From positions 4,126,649 through 4,190,648 of the forward strand of contig NW_025062477.1 in the NCBI RefSeq assembly GCF_000002995.4: DNA of 64,000 nt, in the 5' to 3' direction. This stretch comes from Brugia malayi (Eukaryota > Nematoda > Chromadorea > Rhabditida > Onchocercidae). The position numbers and the translations under genes were made by a program. Each line of letters begins with the position of its first letter. The stretch's first letter is position 1. Below, piece by piece: positions 36,626-48,581 of this stretch. The notes under the pieces were generated by a model that did no database searches, was not told where the DNA came from, and saw only the letters and a list, made by a program, of their open reading frames with translations.

Positions 36626-39243
36626 AGATAAAGATTTTAGTATGAAAGTGATAAATTGAAAATGTTAGTTGCATTTATAAATTGAAGTATTATCTGTTTG
36701 TTTCTACAATGAATCAATATTAACGAAGCATAATGGATAAATTTGAAGAATTGAGAAATTTTAGAGGTTGTTTACGAGAATTACTAATGAAATGAAGAAG
36801 CAATGAAGCACTTAAATTTTATTTATACTTGATCAAACATATGTAATTTTATAATTTTTTTTTTCTTTAAAAAAAAATTCTTTATTTTTCAAATTTATTT
36901 TATTTATTAAATTATTGATTTTTTTTTTTTTTTTTCATTCTGTTTTCACTTTACTAATATTATATTATAATTATATGTTACAAATCTGTTAGATTTAATT
37001 ATCACAAAAATTTTTTCAACAAAAAAAAATAAATTTGTTTATTTTTTAAATTTGTTTTATTACTAATATTATATTTTGATTAATGTTACAAATTTGTTAG
37101 ATTTATTTAGAAATTATCGTAAAAATTTTTCAACATTTTACATCATCTACTATTATTATTACTACTGAGTGCTGATTAGTGTTATTAAATATTATCAATG
37201 ATAATGTTCAAAATTTTATCATTTCTATCACAAACAATAATTCAATCAATGCTTATTTGTTATTTAATCATTTTAGGAAGTCTTACAAATTACAAATAAT
37301 ATAAGTAAAAATTTTAATAAAAGAAATTTATGCTTATATAAATGCATATTAATTCATATCAATTTATTTCTAAAAAAAATTTACAAAAAATATAAAATTT
37401 CAAAAAAAAAAACACTATCTTTTTCTATGAAATGAAAGAATTATTAAAATGCTATAAACAACATACATTTATTTATGCTTCCTTTCATAGCAATTTTGCT
37501 TCCATTTGTTTGCTCCCGAAAAGTAAACAATTACAAAAAGTGAAATAACATTACGATGAGTAAACATTTGCAAAACGATCAGTGTTGTACAGTGAAATGA
37601 TTATTTTAATTTTAAGTGAAATAATATGAATGTATTTGCAAATTCCTTTCTCACATTTCATTGTATTCATTTTAATTCTAAATAGAAAAAAAAAAAAAAA
37701 AAAAAGGAAAACAATATTTTTTATATATATAACTAAAATTTGATGTTCAAATCATTTATTCATATAAAATATATACTGGAAATAACTGTCATATTACTAA
37801 TATATTACAAAATACTAAGTTATTTCAAACTTTATCAAAAGCTAACATAAAAAATAAACTAATTGGCTTTTAAGGACCATTATTTTAGGCCATCAATCCT
37901 GAATTTAATATATCAATAGGACAAGTTGTAGTCATTTTAGGTTTCCTCTACAACCTGAATTCAATATATAAATATGACATACAATTCATTTCAGGTTTCT
38001 TTAATTTCTCGAATATCTCAATGTCATTTTGCATGATGCATATCCAGCATTCATGTCATTAACAATGGTAATAAATGAAAATAAATTTAAACGATATTAC
38101 AAAACTATTTAACATCACGTACGTGATAATAACAGCGTATAAATGTTTTGTCAATTAGTTTCTTAAGTATTATTATATTAAGTAATATTAAGTAATGATA
38201 TTACTTTAAGCTTACAGCTAATTCTTACTCAAATATTAGCTGCAATAAACTTTATTATTTTAATAAGATGAGAAGGAAAGAAGGAAAAAAAGAACTTGAA
38301 TTAATAATATTTGTGAAAAAAGCTAAAGGAATGAAAAATTTCTGTCAACAAAAAAAAAAGTAATTAATTTAATAAATATGAGAGAATTTCATTTCATCTT
38401 TTCAAATATTAATAATATGATTAAAAGGAAATAATATTTATATGTAGGAAAACGGAATGAATCTCTATTTTTTTTTTTTTTTAATGAAATTTTTTATAAA
38501 AAGATGATAAAATGATGGATTTACTTTTTAGGTAGGAATCATAAAATGAAATATATTTGATAATAATGAATGACAATGATAACAACAAAATTAATGATAA
38601 TAATTTAAACTGATCAATTACAATAAAGATGGATTTAATAATAATTTTTTAAATTGTAATTTTGATAGTTAAATAAACTTACAGTAGTGATTTCTATAAC
38701 AATGATTTTTTAAGCCAATGATAAATGCATTGATGAATTTTATAGGTTAGTGTTATGCTATTATTTGAAATAATTTTTCACGTACGTAAACGTGCTGTAT
38801 TATTATTAGCGTGAAATGATAATAGCATTAATAAAAAAAAGTTAATTTATGATAACATGAAGCATACAACTGTTATCGTTATTATCATTAATCATATCAT
38901 TATTAAGTATTATTACAAAAAAAATTTATTTCTGTAAGAAAATTATTCCGATTAAATACTAAAATATTATTACTTTAACAGATAAAGGAAGATAGGTGAA
39001 TTTTTTTTAAATTCTATTACTTTGTGATCATTCGAGTTTTAGAACAATTATCACAATGAAATGATATGGTAGCTTATTTTTTTTTTTTCAAATTCAAACA
39101 AATGGATAATAGTTGGACAAGTGTTAATAAGCTGAAATGAACATTGAAGAAGTTAAGCTGAAAAAAAAAAAAAAAAAAAATGAAAACATTAGCTAAAAAG
39201 TTAGCTAAATGTTAGATTACGTATCATTTAGCATTATGATTAG

Positions 39244-39275
39244 CCATCCATCCATCCATACATCCATCCATCCAG
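39244..39275. repeat. (CATC)n microsatellite
   Basis: About seven CATC units with one CATA interruption. Confidence 0.85.
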
Positions 39276-39529
39276 CCATTTGGCCACTATTGCTTAAGTA
39301 TCAGATAATAAAAACAAAAAGAAAAAGAAAACAAAATCAATAAAGAAGTCGAGAAAATGTGTGAAATTTGACAAACATTTCTTGGATCGAAGAAGAATTG
39401 GCCAAATGAAGAGAAAGCGGAAGGAAACGAAGACTTAAGGCATTAAATTCACTTGCAATTGAACATTTTGCTTATTCCCTTTACTAGTAAATATGTTATT
39501 AAAAAGAAAAATCAATGACTTGGCAGATT

Positions 39530-39842
39530 TTTCTCCCTCCCATCTATCTCCTAGCTAGGCCTGTATCCCCCTCCCATCTATCTTCTAGCTAGGCCTGTAT
39601 TCATCCCTCCCACCTATCTCCCAGCTAGGCCTGTATTCTCCCTCCCATCTATCTTCTAGCTAGGCCTGTATTCTCCCTCCCATCTATCTCCTAGCTAGGC
39701 CTGTATTCTCCCTCCCATCTATCCCTAGCTAGGCCTGTATCCCCCTCCCATCTATCTTCTAGCTAGGCCTGTATTCTCCCTTCCACTTATCTCCTAGCTA
39801 GGCCTGTATTCTCTCTCCCATCTATCTCCTAGCTAGGCCAGC
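39530..39842. repeat. 35-bp minisatellite with CTAGCTAG core
   Basis: Nine copies of a unit near CTCCCATCTATCTCCTAGCT followed by AGGCCTGTATTC. Each contains AGCTAGGC, and most contain the perfect 8-bp palindrome CTAGCTAG (CCTAGCTAGG in several). Copies differ by single substitutions. It is far more GC-rich than the surrounding DNA. Confidence 0.93.
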
Positions 39843-41877
39843 ATGTGCTAAGCTTTTAAAAAGAAGGGAATGCCCCAATTTTTATGTTAAAAATAGTTTA
39901 TTGGTTTTTGTTTAAGTATATTTGTTCAAAATTTGAATGCAATGAGCCAAAAAGAAAAACCATTTTGGATCAATGAAAATTCATAGACAATGAAAATAGC
40001 AATACACATTAATAAACATTAAGGCTTTGCCTCGTAAACAAACAAACAAACAAACAAACTTCGGTGCTTATATATGCAAAACATTAATTTTTGCATATTT
40101 AAATATAACTTTAGCATTTAATCGTATGCTAATTGCCAAATATAATGCAAATTATGCAATAACAGAAAAAAATTTTTTTTTTCAAATTTTTTTTTTTTTT
40201 TACTGTTATGCATTTTAAATGTTTACTAACTTTAGTTTTAGTATCAAAGTAAACTATACTTTTATAAATTCTATCATAAATATCAGTTTGCAACAGGTAT
40301 TCAAAATTAAAATGCAACAGGAATTCAAAATTTGATTCATACAGCACTGTAAAATAAATATTTGTTAAAAAATGATTGCAAGAAATTGTAATTTGAAAGA
40401 TAACATATCAAAAATTTATAATTATTAAATTAAATCAGATTTTTATATTTATTTAATTCAATACATGATTTACATATTTTTTTAATGCTTTAAAATTTTT
40501 CCAATTTTAATTTTTTTTAATTTAAAAAATTTGCTTATAAGTTAATTCATCAAAATTTGTGAATTTTTCAAGCATTAAATTCAATCTATAACACAAAATA
40601 AAAGGAAGAGAGAGAGAGCGGAAAATGAAAATTGATGAATTGAAAAAAAATTTTCAAATTCTTTTGATGCATAAAAAATTAAGAGATGAAATAAAAAATG
40701 AAAAATAAAAATGAATTAATAAATGAAATAAAATGAAATGAAATGCATGAATGAATTGAATAGAATTAAAGAGGAAAATAAATGGATGAATAGCAAAACT
40801 ATTTTATCATTAAATAATTATAAATGTTTGTTTTTATTTATCCAAAATGTCCTCTTTTTTTTTTTGTTATTTACTTAATGACATCTTTCGACTATTAGTC
40901 TTTTCGTATATTTTTCGCTCAGATAACTTATCCTATTTAGCATTATGCAAATTATACATTAATTTTAAAGTTTATTAAGCTATTGAAATTTTTTTTTTTT
41001 TGATTGATTTTCTTTTCATTATTTAATCATTAAAAAATTTTCTTTTAATAAAAGTACCTTTTTTTAATTTACAATTTAACAATTTTAAAATGAAGAAATG
41101 TTTATTGTTTATAAATCTTAAAAGTGATTATTGTTTATCAATTGACAAATGGTAAATAAATAAATGACGTCGTATTTCAAATTCATAAAATGTACTTTAT
41201 CATAATGATATCAGAATGATAAATGTTCATTAGATAAGATCAAAAAACAAACAATAAAAATTGTCAAAATTTTTTTTTTTTTGAAATAGAATGAAAAATT
41301 TATTGGAAATCTCCAAATGATATCAATTTTTTTTCTTTTTTGAAAAAAAAAAAAAAGAAAAATAAAAATGAATAATAAAATGTGAATTTAGTTATTTCGA
41401 TTTTAAAATTGTTATCAAAGTGGAATAAAACGATGAATTTTAGATGTGAGAAAATGACAAAATGCAAAAAAAAAAAAAAAAAGAAAAAAACTGTGTCTAA
41501 AAATGATTCATCGAGAAAAGTTTTCAAAACCAAAGAATAATAATTTGCTCAATAAGCCATGTTTTTTCTTTTTTTTTTTCTCTCTCTCTTCTTTTCTTTT
41601 CATCTCTTCCTCTCCTTTGTTTTTCTCTTTCTCGTCATTTTTGTTTTTCATTTAGATAAATTATTTAAAAATGTATTGATATTGAATTTTAATCATTTCC
41701 GGTAATGATTTCAAAATTTGCAATTTAATTCATTGAGCAGAAATACTTTTAAAATTAAGCAACAATTAATTAAAAAGTAATTTTTCTTTTTTTTTTTTCC
41801 ATTCCTTAGTAAATAAAATGTATAAACAAAAAAATTGCTTTTTTTTTTCTTCATACTAAAAAAAAAAAGCAAAATTA

Positions 41878-41909
41878 GAGGGAGAGAGGGAGAGAGAGAG
41901 AGAGAGAAA
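41878..41909. repeat. GA microsatellite
   Basis: Imperfect GA repeat. Confidence 0.85.
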
Positions 41910-42178
41910 AAAAAAATTGCTAAAGAAAATAAATGAATGAAAAAAAAAAAAATGGAAATTATTAATATTCATTTAAAACATAATAATATATAAATGTTGG
42001 TAATTCATTTCCATTATATAAGTATATAAGTAAGTAAATAAGTAAGAGATGGGATTAATTAATTAATTAATTAATTAACTAATAGAAAAATGAGAAATGT
42101 GAAATATGTAATGATGAGTGATATAAGTGTAGTTGGATTGATCTATATATGTCGAAGTTGAAAGGGTAAATTGAAGTT

Positions 42179-42232
42179 GGGAGAGAGGGAGGGAGGGAGA
42201 GGGAGAGGGAAGCAGAGGGAGAGAGAGAGAGG
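42179..42232. repeat. GA/GGA microsatellite
   Basis: Imperfect GA and GGGA repeat. Confidence 0.85.
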
Positions 42233-42284
42233 TGATTTAACTGTTGCTATTATGGTTTTGGTGATAGTGGTGGTGGTTGATGGT

Positions 42285-42332
42285 GACAGTGATGATGACA
42301 ACGATGATGACAGTGATGATGACAACGATGAG
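42285..42332. repeat. GATGAC repeat
   Basis: Short imperfect tandem of GATGATGACA(A/G) units, which makes Asp-rich open frames that are not a gene. Confidence 0.8.
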
Positions 42333-42596
42333 CGCTATTTGTTGGAAGGAAGAGAAAAGGAAAGGAAAAGGAATGAAATGAGCAATGATTATAGACAGAA
42401 CTGTGAAAAGACGAAAAGAATATTGAGAAAGGATTGAAAAATAGGCGGCGGAATTGGTTGACTTTTTAATCGGTGACAAAGAGAAGGGGACAATACCGCC
42501 AGAGGAGCGGAAAGTGATGATGAAGAGTGGTAGTGTTGTCTGTGCATTGAAAATAGAGTTAAATTTGAAGTGAAATGAAGGAATGTGAACCGATTG

Positions 42597-42655
42597 TATG
42601 CATGTATGTATGTGTGTATGTTTGTATGTTTGTATGTTTGTATGCATGTATGTTT
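42597..42655. repeat. (TGTA)n microsatellite
   Basis: Imperfect TGTATGTT units. Confidence 0.85.
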
Positions 42656-45109
42656 GACATGTTTTCGTATGAATGTGACCGATAAACCTTTTATATAATA
42701 ATTATTATTAAACATACACAAATAGTACATTCATATCATATTTGTATAACTGAAATAAATGAATGATTTGTGATAAATAAAATAGCGAAAAATTAAAATT
42801 ATTAATTATAATTAAAAAAATTATAATTAATTAATAAATCATAATTAATTACTTAATAATTTAATATAAGAAAACTAAAAGTGAAAAAAAAAGTTTTTTT
42901 TTTTTTGATACATTTTTAAATTTTTCTTTCCAAGCAAAAAAAAATGAATAAAAATTTAGGAAAAATAAGCGCAAAATCAGTTGTACGATTAAAAATCGAT
43001 GCGATTAAATAACAAACATTAATCTTTTCTGTTGTTTATGAAAACTTTTTTGATATGTTTGAAATTTTCCTGGAATTTAATATACAATAAATTAAATTAT
43101 TTATAATTAAATATTAAATAGATGACCTTAATTCTTTGTATTATTTGTTACAACAATCAAACAAAAATAATACAATGGACAAAATTTTAAATTAATAATA
43201 ATGAATGCAAAAATTTATGTGTAACTGAACTAAATTTAAATATAAAAACTAAATTAAACATTGTCGTATCAATTAATTAATTAATTAATTTTAAAGCCAG
43301 AATCATTGAGAATAAATTTTGCACTCATTTTATTATTAGTTAATGAACGTGAAATTTTGACAAATTCAAATTTAATTGAAATGTGTCATCTTTAAAACAT
43401 CTGACAATTAATGAGGATTCAGGTTAGAAAATTGCAGAGGGTAGTATGATATTCCATCCGGAATTTTCCAGTCGTATCAATTTTTAATCCGGAATGCAAC
43501 CGTACAGTCTTCTCAGTTCCAATAAAAGATTCTAGAATCGGAAATGCATACAGCCTACCTTCATTATTTATTGCATACTTATTTACTTTATTAAAATAAT
43601 TTTTTATTTGACCTTTACAAAATGTAATAATAAAAAAAAGACATTATTGATTAATGTTTATTAAAGAAAAATTAATTGAATAAATATCCATCAAAATTAA
43701 ACCGAAATTATACCTTACAAAAATAAATTAGTGTAGTTGTGAAATTTAAAAAATAAATAAAAAAATAAATGAAATTTTAAAAGTTAGAAATTTCTTGCAT
43801 ATTTATGAAATTGTTTAATGTGTTATAATAGTTTTAGATGAAATTATGCAATATATAATTGCAATAACAAATTTCTAAAAAAAAATTTTTTGAGGAATTT
43901 CTTCTTCGCAAATTCGTTTCTTTGTGATTAATAACTAAAAATAGGAATGTATCCTCAATCAAAAAAAAATAAAAAAAAATAAATAAGAAAAACGATTTTT
44001 TTTTTTGAGCAAAACTACAAATTACAAAAATGGAGCAAAAGAAGTACATGAAAGAGGAAAAGTGAAGAAAGAATTAAGAAAATAATTTGATCAGTAAGAA
44101 ATATGATCTTTGAGTGATTTTTTTTTTTTAAGAAAAAATAAATATTCCATACATTTCTCTGCATTTGTATTAATTTTCTTTTCTCTCTCTCAGCTTCTAA
44201 TCAAACAAAATTTGATATATAAAATGTTTTTTTTTTTCAAATGTTTGGTTAGAGAATTTAAACATTTCTGTGGTAATTCGAAAAGCGCTCAATCGTTTTA
44301 AATAATTTTCGATTCATTAATCATTTTCGTATTTGCAAGAACCTTAAAAAAGGTTTTTTTTTTCTTCCTTTTTTTTATGTCATTCAAAAAGAATTTTAGG
44401 ATTTCAGATTTAAACATTTAATTCTATTTTGCTTCGTTTTTTTTTTTTCCTATTTCATCTTTGAGGAGACAGAATAAAATGATTATTCTGGTGGAAAAGT
44501 TTCAAATGATATTTAATCGATCATATTACATGATTAAAGAATTTTTATGTACTTGCTAGTAAATTTTGGGGTATAAAATAATGATCACTTCACATTTCCT
44601 TCTTCTCTACCAAATATTCTCCTTATATCATGACAGAAAATGCAATACTCTCGTACTGAAAAGAAGATAAGTTTCATATTGCATTTATTGTACTGCTGCT
44701 AATTATCCATCACGAATAATTTTGAAAAATATGAATTCAATCCTTCTTGCATATTTGATAATATGCAATGGCTTTTGTCATTTCTAGCTTTTCTCAAAAT
44801 TTATCTCTTCAAAATCTATTCAAAAAATTTTATTACTGAACACAATTGAAGAAGTTTAAAGAAGGAAATCAATTGTACGTGGTAATAATACAACTAACAT
44901 ATCTAATACCTACACAATTAATACATCATATCAATTCCTGTCTTGATATTGAATTTTCATGTCACCCGCACACGGTAATATCAAACGTAAGACAGGAGGC
45001 AATTATTAATTGTTATGTATAATACATATATCACAGAATGAATGTGATGTAAACTGTACCCGCAAAATGAAAGAGGTTCAAAAAAAGAAATGGACAATAT
45101 GATAACAAT

Positions 45110-46839
45110 TCAATCATTGGGATAAACTTTTTTATGCCATGGTCGAGATGTATAATGCTTCCCATCGAATGCTTCGAAATAATTCTTTACAAGTGGATGA
45201 AATATCTGAAAAAAAAAAAAAATTTAATAAAAAAAAACCACAAAAATAATGAAAACCTATTGCTTTTCAAGGAAAGAAACGATGTGAAATTGCTGGAAAA
45301 AAGGAAATACTAAAAATTTCTTGCTATTATAATACAATAAAAAAAAATAAAAAAAAGAAAAAAAAAAAAACAATCAGTCAGTTCAAGTTAGGCATAAGGC
45401 ATTTTCCCAGCAATCAAATAATTAAAAAAGGATCAAGAATATTATCCATTAAAATAATGACAAAATATTCCAGGACTTCAAACTTCAATTTCATCCTCAT
45501 ATTTTCTAGTGATTAATTAACTCATTTACGTCGAGAATAAATCTTTCCACTCAATCTCTTTTCTAAAAGATTGTAAAAAGACTGATATTTTGCATTATTT
45601 TATAAATCATACTCAACAATAAAGTCGCTAATGTCTGTAATTCTTATTCACAGTAAAGATATCATTCAAAATGATAAGCTAGAAACCCATACCCTTCCTT
45701 CTCCGAGTTCGATATTCTCTTCAACAACGTAAGCCAACTGTGGAATTAGTCTATCCCTAGTGTCGATTATTACCGAATAATTCGGCATTTCTGACCAATC
45801 CTACAAGTACAATCATTCTACAAGTGGAAGAAAAACTGCTAAAAACAAAATAAAATCAAAATACCAAAAAATACTCGCGAAATGCAGCCTGAAAATCGAA
45901 ATATGGAATGAGTAACTGCCATACAATATACAAAAAGCACTGAAATATACATCTTAAAATGTAGAAAAACTTGTGGATAGTTACATCTACTTACCTTTCG
46001 GCCTTTATGTGTCTTATCTAGCCAACTTTGTGGCGCAACCGCTTTCTCATCCCAGCCAATGATAACACCTCTATATCCATGAATTTTATGACGAACCACA
46101 TCCCCAACACGATATTTTATATAAGGAGGTCGTGGATCTCGTGGTTCAAGAGAACCTGAAATAAAACTGATATATTAGACGACTATATACTTATGTATAA
46201 CTATTAAAGATTCACCGTAACTGCAGCGATAAACAAAATGGAGCAATTAATTTCAGCAAAATTACCACCAAAATATTTAGTTTCTTTCTCGTCTTCTGAT
46301 ATATCAGTAACTTCATCTATTTCCTCTTCTCTGTGCAAAAACGATCGAGAGAAATGTGACAATGAATTTCTTAATCTGAAAAAAAAAAAAAAAAAAGTAA
46401 AGAATCTATGGAAATAATGGACAACAATTCACATGAACACAATGAATAAATCAGTATAACTTGTGTATGCTCCGCGACAAATTTAATCACAAAGAATAAT
46501 ATTGCTTTTCTCTTTAAAAATTACTGGGAAAAGAAAGAAAAGAAAACAAAGGAAAAATAAATAAAACTGAGAAATGCACACTCAATATCAAACAATTCAG
46601 AGAATAAAAAAATTAGAATTAGACACCGTGAATTTAAAAAACGAAATAAAAATGGGATTCACTATTTCCATAACTAAAATGTACTGATTTGAAAGTAAAA
46701 ACAGTATTTTGATAAAACCCAAAACTTACTTATGCAAATGATATCTGACGTCAGATGACGATGACGGTGATAAAAGAAATTGCAAAGGTACAGCAACAAA
46801 TATGGCAAGAAAAATAATCACTGGCGTATATTCTACCAT
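45110..46839 (-). CDS. YccV/HspQ-like (hemimethylated DNA-binding fold) domain protein with N-terminal hydrophobic segment
   Basis: Exons in transcript order: 46730-46839, 46266-46375, 45995-46155, 45693-45800 and 45110-45205 (stop TGA); 194 residues. Residues ~5-26 (YTPVIIFLAIFVAVPLQFLL) are a signal anchor or signal peptide. A Ser/acidic linker follows, then from ~84 to the end a YccV-like domain: VGDVVRHKIHGYRGVIIGWD, SWLDKT, NYSVIIDTRDRLIPQLAYVVE and FHPLVKNYFEAFDGKHYTSR. The closest animal relative known to me is the C-terminal domain of FBXO21; here there is no F-box or other domain. Bacterial YccV (HspQ) acts in proteolysis control, so a quality-control role would be inference. The upstream neighbour on the other strand starts 1.7 kb away. 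An acceptor-like TTATGTTAG lies seven bases before the ATG. Confidence 0.85.
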
Positions 46840-47481
46840 AGCTTGACTAACATAACAGAATTCATAAGAACTGAAATTAAAAAATTCTGAATTTCAAAAA
46901 AAAAATGACTCCATAATTTCTATGTTAAATGCTTTCTTAGGTCTTCTGAATTTTAAAAAGGAAAAAAAAAAAAGGAATGAAAGAGTGAATGACGAATATT
47001 CAAGCAGATTGTACAGTTTGAAAAATAATACTGAATTTTGCAAGAACGAAAAAAGAACCTGATATTGTTACGAGCACATAAAACGAGCATTTAATATCAT
47101 ATAGTCACGCTTGGAATCCCAAAAAACTGACCATCATAATAATCGTTATCATCAAATTTTCTAAATATGCTTAAAAAAGATCTGGAAATCTTGTTTGCAT
47201 GTTCTGTCGAATGTTCAAGATCGAGATAATTCACAATCCAGTGAAAGACTTAAGATATTTCTAAGGTATATGGCATTTTTTAAAACAAAATTCCGGATGT
47301 TTTCGTGGTTCATCAGAATGTTTGAACCAGGCCTCATTGCTATATTGTATTAATCCAAACAACATTCAATAGCTGCTATTTTCCTAGTCGGTTCACTTTA
47401 AAGTGCAAAATATAGTATTCCAGAACTCTTCCTGTAAAAACGATTAGATTGTCCGGCAACCGTAGAAGATGCGATAAGGAA

Positions 47482-47556
47482 TAAAGTTGTTTTGACAATA
47501 ATGCAACGTCATCGTCACTTGACGATGACGTTGCATTATTGTCAAAACAACCTTTA
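47482..47556. repeat. Near-perfect hairpin, 31-bp identical arms and 4-nt loop
   Basis: Left arm 47486-47516 and right arm 47521-47551 are exact reverse complements, with loop ACTT (its outer A and T can also pair). After a one-base bulge at 47552 four more bases pair (47482-47485 with 47553-47556). It is much less AT-rich than the flanks because of GCAACGTCATCGTC. Confidence 0.95.
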
Positions 47557-48570
47557 ATATATTTCAAATAAACAAGAAAATGAAAAATAAATGGTGGTAA
47601 AATAATGCTAATTTACAAATTTAATTATTCCAAACTGTATAAAAAAGATTTCCTTTTTTTTTAAAAAAAAAAATTTTGGCATTTTTGAAAAGAATTAAAC
47701 AAATTGCAAATAAAATTGAAATTTTTATAATTTGAGTACAACTTCTAATCACAATGAAAGTGACAGAAATAAATTTTGCTTAGTGGAATATATACTACAT
47801 CATCCTAGTGAAACTCTCAGATAAACCTTACACCTCGGTACAAATCACAAAAAAGAAAAAAGAAACCTCATTGGAGGTCATTGTTTACCAAATGGTGAAA
47901 TGTGACTTCGGACTTTAAGCTAAAATTAAAGTTTTACCTTTTTTTTTTTTTTGGTTTTTGAACGTGCTCAACGTAGTATTTAACAAATAGCGTAGAGTCG
48001 TAAGTTTTCTTGACCTTCTCTTGTATACGTCATTTATGCATTTGTAATGTCTTTACGTGTATACGTCTTTTTATGTAAATTAGTCTTAACACATGCTTGC
48101 TAAATTTATCCTATTTCTTTTCATTCCATCCTCTGAGACATTTTGACAGACAAACACCAAAGAAAATTTTCGTACATTGGTTAAAATTGGTAAGTGAATT
48201 GAAGTATATGTGACAAAGCATGAAATAGTATGTTTACATGAATGAATAAAGACGGAATTAACCTGCGAAAATGTATTTGACAAAGGGCTCTGCTAAACAG
48301 CTGCAAATATTAATTTGAGTAGAAAAAGGCAGTGCAAATAAAGCGACAGTAAAAATTGATAACAATGGTAAGAGTAGTTGATTATTGATTGTCGTTGTTA
48401 TTATCAGTTATTTAATAAAATACGTGCTTTCTGTGGAAAATGTCAGATAACTGATATTTTATGTTTTCATTTGTCCTACTTCTAATTTCAGATAGAGTCT
48501 TAAAATATCATTACTCTTCGTTTTGATATTAAAAAAATTTTTCATATTTATGGTTTTTTATCTCTTTGTT

Positions 48571-48581
48571 TTATTTCAGTA
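48571..48581 (+). other. Trans-splice acceptor of the unknown mitochondrial-type gene
   Basis: TTATTTCAG ends two bases before the ATG, with no plausible upstream coding exon. This is the classic position for spliced-leader addition. Confidence 0.6.

Larger units (their letters stand above)
34086..39529. other. Gene-poor AT-rich region
   Basis: Apart from the island at 34592-34822 there is no recognisable coding sequence. It contains a GA-rich tract (35415-35461), a (TTA)n microsatellite (36598-36625), paired long A and T runs at 35853-35882 and 35920-35941, and a CATC tract (39244-39275). Confidence 0.5.
39843..45109. other. Gene-poor region upstream of goosecoid-distal gene cluster
   Basis: No gene recognised. 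It holds GA tracts (41878-41909, 42179-42232), GATGAC and TGTATG microsatellites (42285-42332, 42597-42655), palindromic TTAA/AATT runs (42055-42079, 43269-43290) and one stop-free minus-strand stretch (43410-43640) without a recognisable product. The last few hundred bases are probably the 3' untranslated region of the YccV-domain gene. Confidence 0.5.
46840..48581. other. Divergent intergenic region
   Basis: Separates the 5' ends of the YccV-domain gene (-) and the unknown mitochondrial-type gene (+), so it should hold both promoters. It contains the near-perfect hairpin at 47482-47556. No other gene seen. Confidence 0.5.

Noticed and set aside
39530..39842. Possible CRISPR array
   Set aside because: The whole 35-bp unit repeats without unique spacers; it is a minisatellite in a eukaryotic genome.
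42143..42730. Several overlapping ORFs of 60-136 codons
   Set aside because: All derive from GA, GATGAC and TGTA microsatellites.
47482..47556. Calling the hairpin a microRNA gene
   Set aside because: Pairing is perfect and the loop only four bases, unlike typical pre-miRNAs; without small-RNA data only the structure can be claimed.
47376..47567. 63-codon minus-strand ORF (with SSSSDDDVALL)
   Set aside because: It reads through the hairpin; its second part is the arm sequence and there is no other support.
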